Origin: Longimicrobium sp.
GTDB taxonomy: Bacteria > Gemmatimonadota > Gemmatimonadetes > Longimicrobiales > Longimicrobiaceae
Direction: 5' to 3'
Assembly (NCBI GenBank): GCA_036377595.1
Contig: DASUYB010000088.1
Coordinates: 1 to 64,000, forward strand
DNA length: 64,000 bases
The notes below the pieces were generated by a model. The model was given only the letters and a program-made list of their open reading frames with translations, made no database searches and was not told where the DNA came from. Made by a program: the position numbers and the translations under genes. This document shows positions 1 through 8,420 of this stretch, piece by piece. The number at the start of each line of letters is the position of its first letter. The stretch's first letter is position 1.

Positions 1-93
1 ACCTGCAGCAGGTGCGGCCCGGGGAAATTCCCAGACCTGGATTACCGGAGGGTGGCCCGGTCCAATCCCACCGCCCCTGGACCGTGAATGACG

Positions 94-121
94 GAAGGGC
101 CGGACAGGTGTCCGGCCCTTC
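94..121 (-). terminator. Hairpin downstream of the peroxidase gene
   Basis: A perfect 13-base inverted repeat (gaagggccggaca, 2-base loop, tgtccggcccttc) lies 60 bases beyond the stop of the minus-strand peroxidase gene. No clear T-run follows, so intrinsic termination is likely but not certain. Nothing else is recognisable in bases 1-181. Confidence 0.5.
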
Positions 122-181
122 ACGCCAACTGGCAAGCCCGGGTGTCTGTTATGTGACGGCCGTGCTGCACTCGGAGGCTTT

Positions 182-1579
182 TCAGCCTGGGAAGGGATCG
201 CTGAACTTCTCGGCAGTCAGGAAGGCCGGGTCTGTCAGGGTGCCGAGAAACGCCACCAACGCGTCACGCTCCTCCTCGGTCAGGTTCAGCCGCCGGACCC
301 GGCCGTCCGGTGTGCGCAACAGCGGGTCCAGGTTTGGAGTGTCCTGCACGCCCGCGTTGTAGAAGTTCACCACGGCCCACAGGGAGGAGTGCCGTCCGTC
401 GTGCATGTAGGGCGGTCGCACCGCGACGTTGCGCAGCGAGGGGACCTTCATTCGCCCGGCGCCGGCACCCTGGTCCCGAATCGTCCCGGGGAGTCCGTTG
501 TTGCGCGGCTGGTTGCCGACCTGAGCGTGGGTGGTGTGGCACTGCGCACATCCCGACGATTCGAACAGCTGCTGCCCGCGCTGCTCCCGGTCGGTGAACA
601 CCGCCGCGAAGTTCGGCACCGCACTGCCCGCGAACGCCTGGTCGAAGCGCGACCCGGTGGAGGTCATCGAGCGGATGAACTGCGCCAGCGCCCTGGAGAT
701 GCGGTCGCTGGTGACCTCGGGCGTGCCGAACGCAGCCTGGAACAAGGCCGGGTAGTACGCGGTGAGACCCACCTTGAGCACCGCGTCGTCCAGCCTCATC
801 CCCATCTCCACCGAGTCCTGGATCGGCTGCAGCACTTGTACTTCCAGGGTGGCGGCGCGCTCGTCCCAGAAGAAACGCCCGTTGTCATAGAAGCGGGCGT
901 TCACGAGCGACATGCCTCGCCGGCCGGTGAGCTCGCCGGCGAAGCCGCGACTGAAGCGGAGGGAATCGGAGAAGGCGCGCGACTGCTGATGGCACGACCC
1001 GCACGACACCCGGTCGTTGGCGGAGAGTCGCCGGTCGTAGAAGAGGACGCGCCCCAGGGTGGCGCCAGCATCGGTGGTCGGGTTGCCTGGCGGGGTGTTG
1101 TCGGTCGAGAAGACGCTCCCGCCGGGGCCGTCGGCCAGGAAATGCTGCGGAAGCGGCACCCGCGCGTCGGAGTACGCGTGCGGCGCGAACGGGAGCCTCG
1201 GCGAGCCCAGGTCCGCGGAGAAAGCCACCACCGCGAAGCTCTGCGTGGCGGTGGCGCCGAGGTTATCGCGGGCGGTGAGAGTCACCGTGATGGTGCCGGC
1301 CGCCTCCGGCCGGCCGGTGATCCGCCCCGCGGAGGCCGACAGCCCGTTCGCCGACGGTGCGAACGCCACAGCGTAGCTCAGCGATCCGCTCCCGCCGCTG
1401 AACGCCGCGCCTCCGCGGGTGGCGTCGTAGTCGAAGGGCGTCCCGACCACCGCGGCCTGGGGCGCGTTCTGGGTCCGCACGGCGAGGGGGACGGCTTCCA
1501 CCACCGCGGTGGTCGGGCCGGCGCCACCATCGCAGGCGGCGAGGGCGATGAGCCCTACGAGCGCGGGACGCTTGAGCAT
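182..1579 (-). CDS. Di-haem cytochrome c peroxidase family lipoprotein
   Basis: 465 residues. The N-terminus is a lipoprotein signal (hydrophobic stretch ending LIALAAC), so the protein should be anchored outside the inner membrane. Residues of roughly 35-115 resemble a putative Ig-like (He_PIG/cadherin-like) repeat, ending in typical TITVTLTARDNLGATAT. The rest is a cytochrome c peroxidase/MauG-type domain with two CXXCH haem sites: CGSCH around residue 193 and CAQCH around residue 345. The family reduces peroxide or oxidises a partner protein using a high-potential and a low-potential haem. An extra Ig-like domain ahead of the peroxidase is less usual. It is a single-gene unit followed by a hairpin. 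The family assignment is secure; the substrate is unknown. Confidence 0.9.
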   Translation of the reverse strand: MLKRPALVGLIALAACDGGAGPTTAVVEAVPLAVRTQNAPQAAVVGTPFDYDATRGGAAFSGGSGSLSYAVAFAPSANGLSASAGRITGRPEAAGTITVTLTARDNLGATATQSFAVVAFSADLGSPRLPFAPHAYSDARVPLPQHFLADGPGGSVFSTDNTPPGNPTTDAGATLGRVLFYDRRLSANDRVSCGSCHQQSRAFSDSLRFSRGFAGELTGRRGMSLVNARFYDNGRFFWDERAATLEVQVLQPIQDSVEMGMRLDDAVLKVGLTAYYPALFQAAFGTPEVTSDRISRALAQFIRSMTSTGSRFDQAFAGSAVPNFAAVFTDREQRGQQLFESSGCAQCHTTHAQVGNQPRNNGLPGTIRDQGAGAGRMKVPSLRNVAVRPPYMHDGRHSSLWAVVNFYNAGVQDTPNLDPLLRTPDGRVRRLNLTEEERDALVAFLGTLTDPAFLTAEKFSDPFPG

Positions 1580-2138
1580 GGAGCGGCTCCGGTCGGCGGG
1601 TGGGTCGCAATGGCCTTCCCACGGACGACACGCTGAGGATTGTTCACGACAGGGGCGGAGAGCCTTACGCCCTTGGGCGCCGCGTGAACCCGGTGCGAAG
1701 GCTCAGCCCCGTCGCGTCGCTCAGCGGCGCGCATGGCGGGCGAGAGTCCTGGGCCCCTGAGTTCCTCCTGGACCGGGTGAGGGGCGGAGAACCGTCGGTT
1801 GGTCGACGGAGGAGCATGGCGACTCGATCGGCATCGCCCGAGGTGCCCACACCCTCCGCGTCGGCGCATGAACGCCAACGCCTGATGTGTAGGCGAGATT
1901 CGGCGGGCCGTCAAGAAGCTTCCAGGTGAGCGCCTTCAGGCCGCAGAGTCGCCAGGATACTCTACCGGCAGATGCCCTGCGGAATCACCGCGGCCACCGT
2001 GCCGGCTTCTGGCGATTCCCACGGCTGGTCGGGAAGGTCCTGCGCATCGACCAGAGCGCCCTCGTCGTCGCGAAACTCCACTCGTCGCGTGGCCGAAAGC
2101 GTCCAGGGACCGGTTCATTCCGAACACGAGCTTCGCCA
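1580..2138. other. Intergenic region without an intact gene
   Basis: Open frames on both strands lack ribosome sites and recognisable domains. The minus strand near 1977-2095 can be read as a plausible tail (VEFRDDEGALVDAQDL) that may belong to a decayed gene together with the fragment at 2070-2139. The promoter of the peroxidase gene should lie near 1580-1700, but no convincing boxes are seen. Confidence 0.4.
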
Positions 2139-2139
2139 T
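2070..2139 (-). pseudogene. N-terminal remnant of a dihydrofolate-reductase-family gene
   Basis: An ATG at 2139 preceded by AGGAAAGGAAG starts MAKLVFGMNRSLDAF, which closely resembles the start of RibD-C/dihydrofolate-reductase-family proteins (M-x-K-L-V-F-x-M-N-x-S-L-D-G). After about 18 residues the similarity stops and the frame continues as arginine-rich nonsense. I read it as a truncated gene start. A chance match cannot be excluded because the segment is short. Confidence 0.35.
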
Positions 2140-2305
2140 CCCACTTCCTTTCCTCACGCGCGGCGGCGGCGGACACCGCCGCCACCCGGTACCGGCCCGC
2201 CGCATCGGTCCGGCCTCCGCGCTCACCGCCGCGCTGCCGGTCACCTGCACCCGTGCATCGCTGACCGCTGCCGGAGCTTTCGCTGGTCCCTGCCGGGAAA
2301 AAGGA

Positions 2306-2358
2306 CGCCTCACGCAGGCGCGGAGATGCTGAGAATCTCCGCGTCTCTGCGTGAGGCG
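2306..2358. repeat. CTCACGC-type palindromic repeat
   Basis: An imperfect inverted repeat with outer arms cgcctcacgcag and ctctgcgtgaggcg and inner arms ggagat/atctcc. It sits 12 bases beyond the BON gene stop and may act as a terminator. Related hairpins are at 59662-59727 and 59754-59808, so this is a dispersed family. Confidence 0.6.
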
Positions 2359-2369
2359 CCGTTTCGCCG

Positions 2370-3041
2370 TCAGACGGCCGCGGGGATCAGCGGGTCGACG
2401 ATGATCAGGTTCTCCACCTCCGTCACCCCCGGGGCGTTGCGCGCCGCGCGTTCGGCGTCGCGCTTCTCGGTGTACGAGCGCACCGTGCCGCGCAGGATCA
2501 CCCGGTTACCCTCGACCTCCACCCGGATGCGGTCGGCGTCGAGCTCGGCGCCCCGCTCCAGCGCGTCGCGGATCTTCTCCTTAACGTCCGACGAAGCCGG
2601 CCGCACGGCCACCGTGACCAGGTTGGTCACGCCCTTCACTCCCCTCAGCTTCCGCACCGCGCGCTCCGCCTCCTCCTTCTGGTAGTACCAGTCCACCTCC
2701 CCCTCCAGCGTCAGCCAGCCGTTCGCGACCTTCACCCTGATCCGGTCGTCCGGCACCAGGACGTTCCACTTCAGTGCGTCCACCGCGGCACGCGCGAGCT
2801 CGGGGTCCGGCCGCTCGGAGCTGGACGGGAGCCTCACCTTGATGTCGTTGGCCACCGCCTTCACGCCCCGCACCCGGCTCGCCACCCGCTCCGCCTTCCA
2901 CCGGTCGGCCCAGCTGTCCGCGAACCCCGCCAGCGTGACCACGCCGTCGCGGACGGAGACGGCGATGTCGTCGTTGGCAAGGCTCGGGTCCCATCTCAGC
3001 TCCGCCAGCACGTCTTCCTGGATCTCGCGGTCGGTGCGCAT
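2370..3041 (-). CDS. Triple BON-domain protein
   Basis: 223 residues starting at the ATG at 3041, which has a GAGGGGGG ribosome site; the frame stays open further upstream but is not protein-like there. Three BON repeats follow one another (about residues 1-72, 73-147 and 148-223), each with the pattern of a short helix, then V-x-V-x-x-G-x-V-x-L-x-G, then a helix with A-E-R-A, then G-V-x-x-V-x-N. BON domains bind phospholipid or other hydrophobic surfaces, and OsmY-type members are stress-induced. No signal peptide is visible, so the protein looks cytoplasmic. It is transcribed divergently from the DUF5335 gene that begins the following stress cluster. Confidence 0.88.
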   Translation of the reverse strand: MRTDREIQEDVLAELRWDPSLANDDIAVSVRDGVVTLAGFADSWADRWKAERVASRVRGVKAVANDIKVRLPSSSERPDPELARAAVDALKWNVLVPDDRIRVKVANGWLTLEGEVDWYYQKEEAERAVRKLRGVKGVTNLVTVAVRPASSDVKEKIRDALERGAELDADRIRVEVEGNRVILRGTVRSYTEKRDAERAARNAPGVTEVENLIIVDPLIPAAV

Positions 3042-3308
3042 CTGCCCCCCTCGCTCTCGCGGTTGATTGCACGAGCAGCCGCGCGACGGCGTGCCGGCGG
3101 CCCTCGTGCCACAAGCTCGTGCCGGCGGGCCGGTTCGAGTACCGGCGAAGGAAGAGATTCCGCTTCCGCCGCCGCCCCGGCCACGTGCCGGACGAACCGG
3201 AAGCGATTCGTCCCCATTTCCCGACGGTGCGGCGCGCAAACGGGCGTAGCTTCGTTCCCACCCGTGTGTGCGAGCAATGCGCTGACCCCTGCCCAAGGAG
3301 GGAACCGG

Positions 3309-3662
3309 ATGCGCGAGACGACGAGAATCCCGCTGGAGCGGCTGGCCTCGTATCTGGAACACTTCACCCGGCGTTTCCTGGACGGCCCCCGGCCGAGAGC
3401 GGTGGACGTGGAGCACCTGGAGTCCGAGCTGGGCGACCAGTACCCGGTGCTCGGCGCCCGCCTGACGGGAATCACGTACGACGCACGCACGCATTCGCTG
3501 GAGATCGCGCTCGACTCCGGCGACCACCGCGTCTCCGAGCCGAGAGAGGTGTGGACCATCGAGGAGGCGGACGGCTTTCTCAGCACGATCGCCGTGGTGT
3601 GCTCGAACGGCTCGCGCGAGATCGTGAGCGTGAAGCGCGTCGGCCTCCTGCGCCTGGAATGA
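3309..3662 (+). CDS. DUF5335 family protein
   Basis: 117 residues, starting at an ATG preceded by AAGGAGG. The opening (R-x-I-P-x-E-x-x-x-Y-L-x-x-F-x-R-R), the L-x-S-E-L-G-D-Q segment and the C-terminal stretch ending V-G-L-L-R match the small DUF5335 family, which is found near stress genes and has no known function. Its stop overlaps the next start (TGATG), suggesting translational coupling. Upstream, TTTCCCGAC (3217-3225) followed after 18-19 bases by CGTAGC resembles the element duplicated at 7147 and 9802, so a shared promoter type is possible. Confidence 0.7.
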   Translation: MRETTRIPLERLASYLEHFTRRFLDGPRPRAVDVEHLESELGDQYPVLGARLTGITYDARTHSLEIALDSGDHRVSEPREVWTIEEADGFLSTIAVVCSNGSREIVSVKRVGLLRLE

Positions 3663-4447
3663 TGTCGATCTCGAACGGACGTCGGACGCTGGAAGGCCGG
3701 GCCGGCCGGCGCAGCCGCTCTCCATCCCCCCGTCCGCCGGCGGACGGGAGGGTCTCCGGGGCGACGCCGTGCGCGCCTTCCCCTGACCCCGCATCCCCGC
3801 GAGCATCCATGAATCCGGGTTCCGTCTCCGAACCGTCGGAAGAACAGACACGCAGGCCCCGCGTCTCGCGTGCGCGGCCGCCGGGCGCGCCGCTCGCCGA
3901 CCTGGTGAAGCTCACCACGCTACCCGCCTGGTGGAGCGGCCGCCCGCCGGGGGCGATCGCGGAAGGCCTGCGCGACCTGCTGGCGGGGATGCTCGCCCCG
4001 GACACCGTGTCGGTGGAGCTGCGGGACCCGTCGACCGGCGAGCCGGTCGACGCCCCGGCGGGCGCCCTTCCCGCCGCGGCCTCGACTGCGGCGGAGGCGT
4101 CCACCTGCGGCGGGCGGGCGGTGCGGCTCGCGCGGTTTCCCGTGGGGCCGGAGGGTGAGCTGGGGACGCTCACGGTAGGCTCGCGGCGGCCGGGCTTTCC
4201 CAGCCGGACCGAGCGGGTGCTCCTGTGGATGGCGGCCAGCCAGGCGGCGCTCGCGCTCCAGCACGCCTCGCTGGCCACCGTGGGGCGGCTCGCGGAGGAG
4301 CTGCGCGTCCGCGCCTCGGCGGTGCGCGCGGCGGCGGAGGCCCGCCGCGGCGGGGCGGACCCGGACGGAGACGGCACCGCCTCCGCCCCCAACGATGCCG
4401 GCGCCGCCACCAGCCCAGGTGAGCCCGCGGCGGGAGGCGCGGCATGA
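3662..4447 (+). CDS. Stand-alone GAF-like sensor domain protein
   Basis: 261 residues from the ATG overlapping the upstream stop; an ATG at 3809 would give 212 residues and remove a proline/arginine-rich leader. The core (ADLVKLTTLPAWWSGRPP to QAALALQHASL) closely parallels the N-terminal sensory domain of the histidine kinase at 10568-12364 (RDLVALSTTPVWWVGRPP to QVAVALEHAAL). No kinase or output domain follows; the tail is Ala/Gly-rich and disordered. It may be a sensor paralogue that acts through a partner, or a kinase that lost its catalytic half. The stop overlaps an ATG at 4444, but the next gene probably starts at 4531. Confidence 0.6.
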   Translation: MSISNGRRTLEGRAGRRSRSPSPRPPADGRVSGATPCAPSPDPASPRASMNPGSVSEPSEEQTRRPRVSRARPPGAPLADLVKLTTLPAWWSGRPPGAIAEGLRDLLAGMLAPDTVSVELRDPSTGEPVDAPAGALPAAASTAAEASTCGGRAVRLARFPVGPEGELGTLTVGSRRPGFPSRTERVLLWMAASQAALALQHASLATVGRLAEELRVRASAVRAAAEARRGGADPDGDGTASAPNDAGAATSPGEPAAGGAA

Positions 4448-4530
4448 GCCGAACCGCGCCGCCCTTTCCGGCTGGAGCTCCCCGCGATCCGGCAGCCGCT
4501 CCACCACGACCCATTCCTCGGAGGCAGCGA

Positions 4531-5079
4531 ATGACCACTGCACTGCTCACCCCGCCCGTGGGGCCGGACGACCACGTGGAGGGACGCGACGGAGCGCCCG
4601 TGACCCTGGTGGAGTACGGGGACTTCGAGTGCCCCCACTGCGCGGCCGCGTACCCGGTGGTCGAGGCCGCGCGGGCACGGCTGGGCGACGGCCTGCGCTT
4701 CGCCTATCGGCACTTCCCGCTGGCGGAGGTGCACCCCCACGCCATCCGCGCGGCCGAGGCGGCGGAGGCCGCCGGCGCGCAAGGGAAGTTCTGGGAGATG
4801 CACCGCCTGCTGTTCCTCAACCAGCACGCGCTGGCCGACGTGGACCTGATCCGCTACGCCGCCACGCTCGGGCTCGACCTGGTCCGATTCGAGGACGAGC
4901 TGGCCACGCATGCGCACGCGCCACGGGTGCGCCGCGACTACGTGAGCGGGGCGAGCAGCGGAGTGGAGGGCACGCCCACCTTCTTCGTGAACGGCGTGCG
5001 CTACGAGGGGCCGTGGAGCGACCCCGCGCTGTTCATCGCGGCGCTGGAGCTCGTGGAGCAGGGCGCGGCGGTGCCGTAG
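4531..5079 (+). CDS. DsbA-family thiol oxidoreductase (copy 1)
   Basis: 182 residues from the ATG at 4531, which has a CGGAGG ribosome site 7-12 bases upstream. This start matches the length and N-terminus of the paralogue at 8421-8969 (LTPPVGPxDH). The protein has a thioredoxin fold with a CPHC active site near residue 34, a helical insertion, and the cis-proline loop G-T-P-T-F-F near residue 150. The family makes or reshuffles disulfides, or reduces thiols with a partner. No signal peptide is seen, so this DSBA-like member is probably cytoplasmic, as in FrnE- or NhaA-linked forms. It lies in a co-directional redox and stress gene set. Confidence 0.88.
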   Translation: MTTALLTPPVGPDDHVEGRDGAPVTLVEYGDFECPHCAAAYPVVEAARARLGDGLRFAYRHFPLAEVHPHAIRAAEAAEAAGAQGKFWEMHRLLFLNQHALADVDLIRYAATLGLDLVRFEDELATHAHAPRVRRDYVSGASSGVEGTPTFFVNGVRYEGPWSDPALFIAALELVEQGAAVP

Positions 5080-5153
5080 CGCGCGCCCGCCCGCCGATCG
5101 CACCGCCGCGCGCACGCCCTCCGGGGGGCGCGGCCGAACCAGGGAGGAAGACG

Positions 5154-5774
5154 ATGCAGATCCCGATGGTGGAGGTGGACACCCTGTCCCGGAACTGGTG
5201 GGCCGTGGCGCTGCGCGGCGCGTGCGGCATCCTCTTCGGCATCCTCACCTTCCTGGCGCCGGGGATCTCGCTGGCCGCGCTGGTGCTGCTCTACGGCGCC
5301 TGGGCCCTCGCCGACGGCGTGCTCGCGATCGCCAGCGCCGTGCGCCGGCGGACCGAGGAGCGCTGGTGGGTGCTGGTGCTGAAAGGGAGCCTGGGGATCG
5401 CCGCCGGCGTGGTGACACTCTTCTGGCCCGGCGTAACGGCCATGGCGCTGCTCTACGTGATCGCCGCCTGGGCGCTCGCCTCCGGCGTGCTCGAGGTCGC
5501 CGCCGCCATCCGGCTGCGCAAGGTGATCACCGGCGAGTGGCTGCTGGCGCTGAGCGGCGTGCTCTCCATCGTCGTGGGCGTCCTGCTGATGCTCTTCCCC
5601 GGCACCGGAGCGCTGGCGGTGGTGCTCTGGATCGGCGCGTACGCCCTGGTTTCCGGCGCGCTCCTGGTGGCGCTCGCCCTGCGGCTGCGCGCGCGGCGGA
5701 AGTCGGGCACGCCGTACGCGCCGCTGGACGGCGTCACCATCGGCGGGCCGCGGCCGGCGCCGCACGCGAAGTAG
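5154..5774 (+). CDS. HdeD-like (DUF308) membrane protein
   Basis: 206 residues with start at 5154 after AGGGAGGAAG. Six hydrophobic helices form three pairs with the DUF308 pattern (W-W-x-V-x-L-x-G-x-x-G-I, then a GA-Y-A-L-x-x-G segment in each pair). HdeD family proteins are inner-membrane proteins linked to acid and stress resistance; their biochemical function is unknown. The C-terminal 25 residues are basic and then proline-rich, probably cytoplasmic. The gene lies 14 bases before the flavoprotein gene. Confidence 0.85.
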   Translation: MQIPMVEVDTLSRNWWAVALRGACGILFGILTFLAPGISLAALVLLYGAWALADGVLAIASAVRRRTEERWWVLVLKGSLGIAAGVVTLFWPGVTAMALLYVIAAWALASGVLEVAAAIRLRKVITGEWLLALSGVLSIVVGVLLMLFPGTGALAVVLWIGAYALVSGALLVALALRLRARRKSGTPYAPLDGVTIGGPRPAPHAK

Positions 5775-5787
5775 GAGGGCGGGAGCA

Positions 5788-7053
5788 ATGTCCCATCCCC
5801 GCCTGGTGGAAGGGGAGGTGCGCGTGATCGGGCACCGCTGGTCCCCGCGCGTGCACGAGATCAAGGAGTTCCTGGCGCGGAGCGGCGTCCCGTTCCGCTG
5901 GCTGGAGGTGGAGGGCGACGGCGCGGAGGTCGGCGCGGCCGAGCGCGCCCGCCCCGCCTTCCGCCGCTTCCCCGTGGTGCTGTTCCGCGACGGCTCCGCG
6001 CTGGAGGAGCCGGACGTACGGGCGGTGGCGCGGAAGCTGGGGCTGGAGGTGCGGCCGGAGGGGCGCGAGTACGACCTGGTGGTCGTGGGCGCGGGGCCGG
6101 CGGGGCTGACGGCGTCGATCCACGGGGCGTCGGAGGGGCTGCGGACGGTGGTGGTGGAGCAGGAGGTGCCGGGCGGCCAGGCCGGGCACAGCGCGATGGT
6201 GGAGAACTACCCCGGCTTTCCGCGCGGCCTGGGCGGGAGCGACCTGGCACGCAGGACCGTGGAGCAGGCCGAGCGCTTCGGGGTGGAGATCGTGGTGACG
6301 CGCCGCGCCACGCGGCTGCGGGCGGACGCCGGCCGGTGCCGGGTGGTGACGCTGGACGACGGGACGCAGCTGGCCGCGCACGCGGTGCTCCTCGCCCTCG
6401 GCGCCACCTTCCGCTGGCTCGACGCGCCGGGCGCCCGCCCGCTGGTGGGCGCGGGGGTCTACTACGGCGCGGCCACCGCCGAGGCGTCCGCCTGCCGAGG
6501 GCAGGAGGCGTACGTGCTGGGCGGCGGGAACTCGGCCGGGCAGGCCGCGCTCGTCCTGGCGCGCCACGCCCGCCGCGTCACCCTGGTGGCGCTGCAGGAT
6601 TCGCTCGCGGAAACGATGTCGGCGTACCTGGTGGAGCGCCTGGGCCGTGCGCGCAACGTGGCGGTGCGGACCCAGCACACCGTGGCCGCCGTGGAAGGGA
6701 ACGGGCGGCTGGAGCGGCTCACGCTGAAGCACGTGAAGACGGGGGAGACGGAGCGGGTGCCCGCCGACGCGCTCTTCGTGTTCATCGGCGCCGCGCCGCG
6801 CACCGAGTGGCTGGCGGAGGCGGTGGTGCGCGACGGCAACGGCTTCATCCTCTGCGGCCCCGAGGCCGTGCGGGGCACGCGGGTGCGCACCGGGTGGCCG
6901 CTGGAGCGCGAGCCGTACGAGATGGAGACGTGCACGCCCGGCGTCTTCGTTGCCGGCGACGTGCGCGGGGGATCGGTGAAGCGGATCGCGTCGGCGGTGG
7001 GCGAGGGCGCGAGGGCCGTGCAGTCCATCCACCGCTACCTGCGCGACCGCTAG
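5788..7053 (+). CDS. Thioredoxin-reductase-like flavoprotein with glutaredoxin-like N-terminus
   Basis: 421 residues. Residues 10-90 resemble a glutaredoxin-like domain, but the expected CPxC position reads WSPR. Residues 95-420 form a TrxB-like two-dinucleotide-fold protein: FAD motif GAGPAG at 101-106, the substrate-side P-G-G-Q-A-G segment, a second nucleotide motif GGGNSA at 245-250, and the FAD-closing V-F-V-A-G-D-V-R. The CATC redox pair of true thioredoxin reductases is replaced by GAATAEA near residues 227-233. Related CxxC-lacking flavoproteins are known in actinobacteria and other phyla, so this is probably an NAD(P)H oxidoreductase that does not reduce thioredoxin by the usual route. 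The start follows an AGGAGG at 5773-5778. Confidence 0.82.
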   Translation: MSHPRLVEGEVRVIGHRWSPRVHEIKEFLARSGVPFRWLEVEGDGAEVGAAERARPAFRRFPVVLFRDGSALEEPDVRAVARKLGLEVRPEGREYDLVVVGAGPAGLTASIHGASEGLRTVVVEQEVPGGQAGHSAMVENYPGFPRGLGGSDLARRTVEQAERFGVEIVVTRRATRLRADAGRCRVVTLDDGTQLAAHAVLLALGATFRWLDAPGARPLVGAGVYYGAATAEASACRGQEAYVLGGGNSAGQAALVLARHARRVTLVALQDSLAETMSAYLVERLGRARNVAVRTQHTVAAVEGNGRLERLTLKHVKTGETERVPADALFVFIGAAPRTEWLAEAVVRDGNGFILCGPEAVRGTRVRTGWPLEREPYEMETCTPGVFVAGDVRGGSVKRIASAVGEGARAVQSIHRYLRDR

Positions 7054-7098
7054 GGCGCCGCCGTGCGCGGCACGGACCGTGGCCGGGCGCCCCGGCGC

Positions 7099-7194
7099 GA
7101 TTCGCTACGGTCGTCTGCCGGCCGAGCAGGAAGCCGGGCTTCGCACTTTCCCGACAGCACCCGCGGTGCGCGCCGTATACCTTGACCGTTGCCC
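7099..7194 (+). promoter_or_regulatory. Duplicated upstream control block, copy 1
   Basis: About 96 bases upstream of the peroxiredoxin gene match 9754-9850 closely. The best conserved core is CACTTTCCCGACA, a CACCCG(C/T)GGTG palindrome, GCGCCGTATAC, then TTGACCGTTGCCC. TTTCCCGAC and CGTATAC separated by 18 bases could be -35 and -10 elements of an alternative sigma factor. This is inferred from conservation only. Confidence 0.4.
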
Positions 7195-7340
7195 GCGCTC
7201 ACGGAAGACAAGCGGCCCCAGGCGCTCCCCCGGGACATCGTTCGCCTCTCGGCGATGGCGAGCTGGTGGTCCAGCCGCTCGCGCTCCAGCACGTCGCGCA
7301 GCCGCCGATCATGCACGCGGTCACCCCAGAGGAGGTCGAC

Positions 7341-7871
7341 ATGCCGGAACGCGAAGCGCCCTCTCACGCCGCTCAGCTCCTCGGTCCCGGAACCCGGGCG
7401 CCCCAGTTCGAGCTGCACTCTACGCCCGACCAGACCGTCTCGCTGAGCGAGCTGGGCGGCCGGCCGGTGATTCTCGCCTTCTACCCCGCGGACTGGAGCC
7501 CGGTGTGTGGGGACCAGGTGGCGCTCTTCAACCAGGTGCTTCCCCTCTTCCGGGAGCACGACGCCGAGCTGCTGGGGATCTCGGTGGACAGCGCCTGGTG
7601 TCATGCCGCCTTCGCGGGTGCCCGCAAGCTGCACTTCCCGCTGCTCAGCGACTTCGAGCCCAAGGGTGGGGTCGCGCGCCAGTACGGGGCCTACCGCCAG
7701 CGCGACGGATTCTGCGAGCGGGCGCTCTTCCTGCTCGATGGCGAGGGGATCATCCGTTGGAGCTACTGCTCGCCGGTGGGTGTCAACCCGGGCGCCGACG
7801 GCGTCCTCGGCGCTCTGGAGTCGCTGGCCGGGGGGCGTAGCGGCGGAGCCGGCGAGGCGACCGCGAGCTGA
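7341..7871 (+). CDS. AhpC/TSA-family peroxiredoxin
   Basis: 176 residues from the ATG at 7341, preceded by GAGGAGG; an upstream ATG at 7311 has no good ribosome site. The thioredoxin-fold peroxidase core carries the motif P49-x-x-x-S53-x-x-C56 (FYPADWSPVC), which places the peroxidatic cysteine. Further cysteines near 92 and 127 are candidate resolving residues. Peroxiredoxins reduce H2O2 and organic peroxides using thiol donors. The neighbouring DsbA-like proteins or the flavoprotein could supply electrons, but the missing CxxC in the flavoprotein argues against a simple pairing. Confidence 0.9.
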   Translation: MPEREAPSHAAQLLGPGTRAPQFELHSTPDQTVSLSELGGRPVILAFYPADWSPVCGDQVALFNQVLPLFREHDAELLGISVDSAWCHAAFAGARKLHFPLLSDFEPKGGVARQYGAYRQRDGFCERALFLLDGEGIIRWSYCSPVGVNPGADGVLGALESLAGGRSGGAGEATAS

Positions 7872-7937
7872 CGGCGCCCGGCCCCCCCGACCGCGACCCG
7901 TTCGGGCCACCAGACCCCCACCACCGGGAGACGTACG

Positions 7938-8258
7938 ATGGAAACCACCAGACAGGAGCCGGCCACCCTCGGGCTGTTCGTACGGCTGGAGGCAAACCCC
8001 GGAAGGGAGGACGACGTCGTGGCCTTCCTCCTCGGGGCGCTGGCGCTCGTGCGCGAGGAGCCGGCAACGACCACCTGGTTCGCCGTCCGCATGGGACCGG
8101 CGACCTTCGGAATCTTCGACACGTTCCCGGACGAGGCGGGCCGCCAGGCCCACCTGGAGGGCCGCGTCGCGGCGGAGCTGAAGGCGCGGGCACCCGAGCT
8201 CTTCGCGGAAGAGCCGGCCATCGAACGAACCGAGGTCCTGGCCGCGAAGCTTCGGTAG
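7938..8258 (+). CDS. Antibiotic biosynthesis monooxygenase (ABM) domain protein, copy 1
   Basis: 106 residues forming a single ABM-like ferredoxin-fold domain: L-x-V-R-L-E-A-x-P-G-R-E at the start, E-E-P-A-T-T-x-W-F-A in the middle and F-D-T-F-P-D-E-A-G-R-Q-x-H-L. These small dimeric proteins include quinol and haem-degrading monooxygenases, but many have unknown roles. A clear paralogue is at 22133-22456. The gene lies 66 bases after the peroxiredoxin gene on the same strand, so co-transcription is likely. Confidence 0.8.
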   Translation: METTRQEPATLGLFVRLEANPGREDDVVAFLLGALALVREEPATTTWFAVRMGPATFGIFDTFPDEAGRQAHLEGRVAAELKARAPELFAEEPAIERTEVLAAKLR

Positions 8259-8420
8259 GCTCCAGCGGGCGAGCCGCCGGAGCCGCGCCCCGCCCGGCGG
8301 GCTGCGCCCCCGCGGCGACGGCCGGCGGCCCTCGGCGCACCGGCCATCGCACTGCGTCAGCGCGGCTGGCCAGACGCATCGCCGAAAGCACGCTCCCCTT
8401 GATTCCGAGGATGGACGGCC

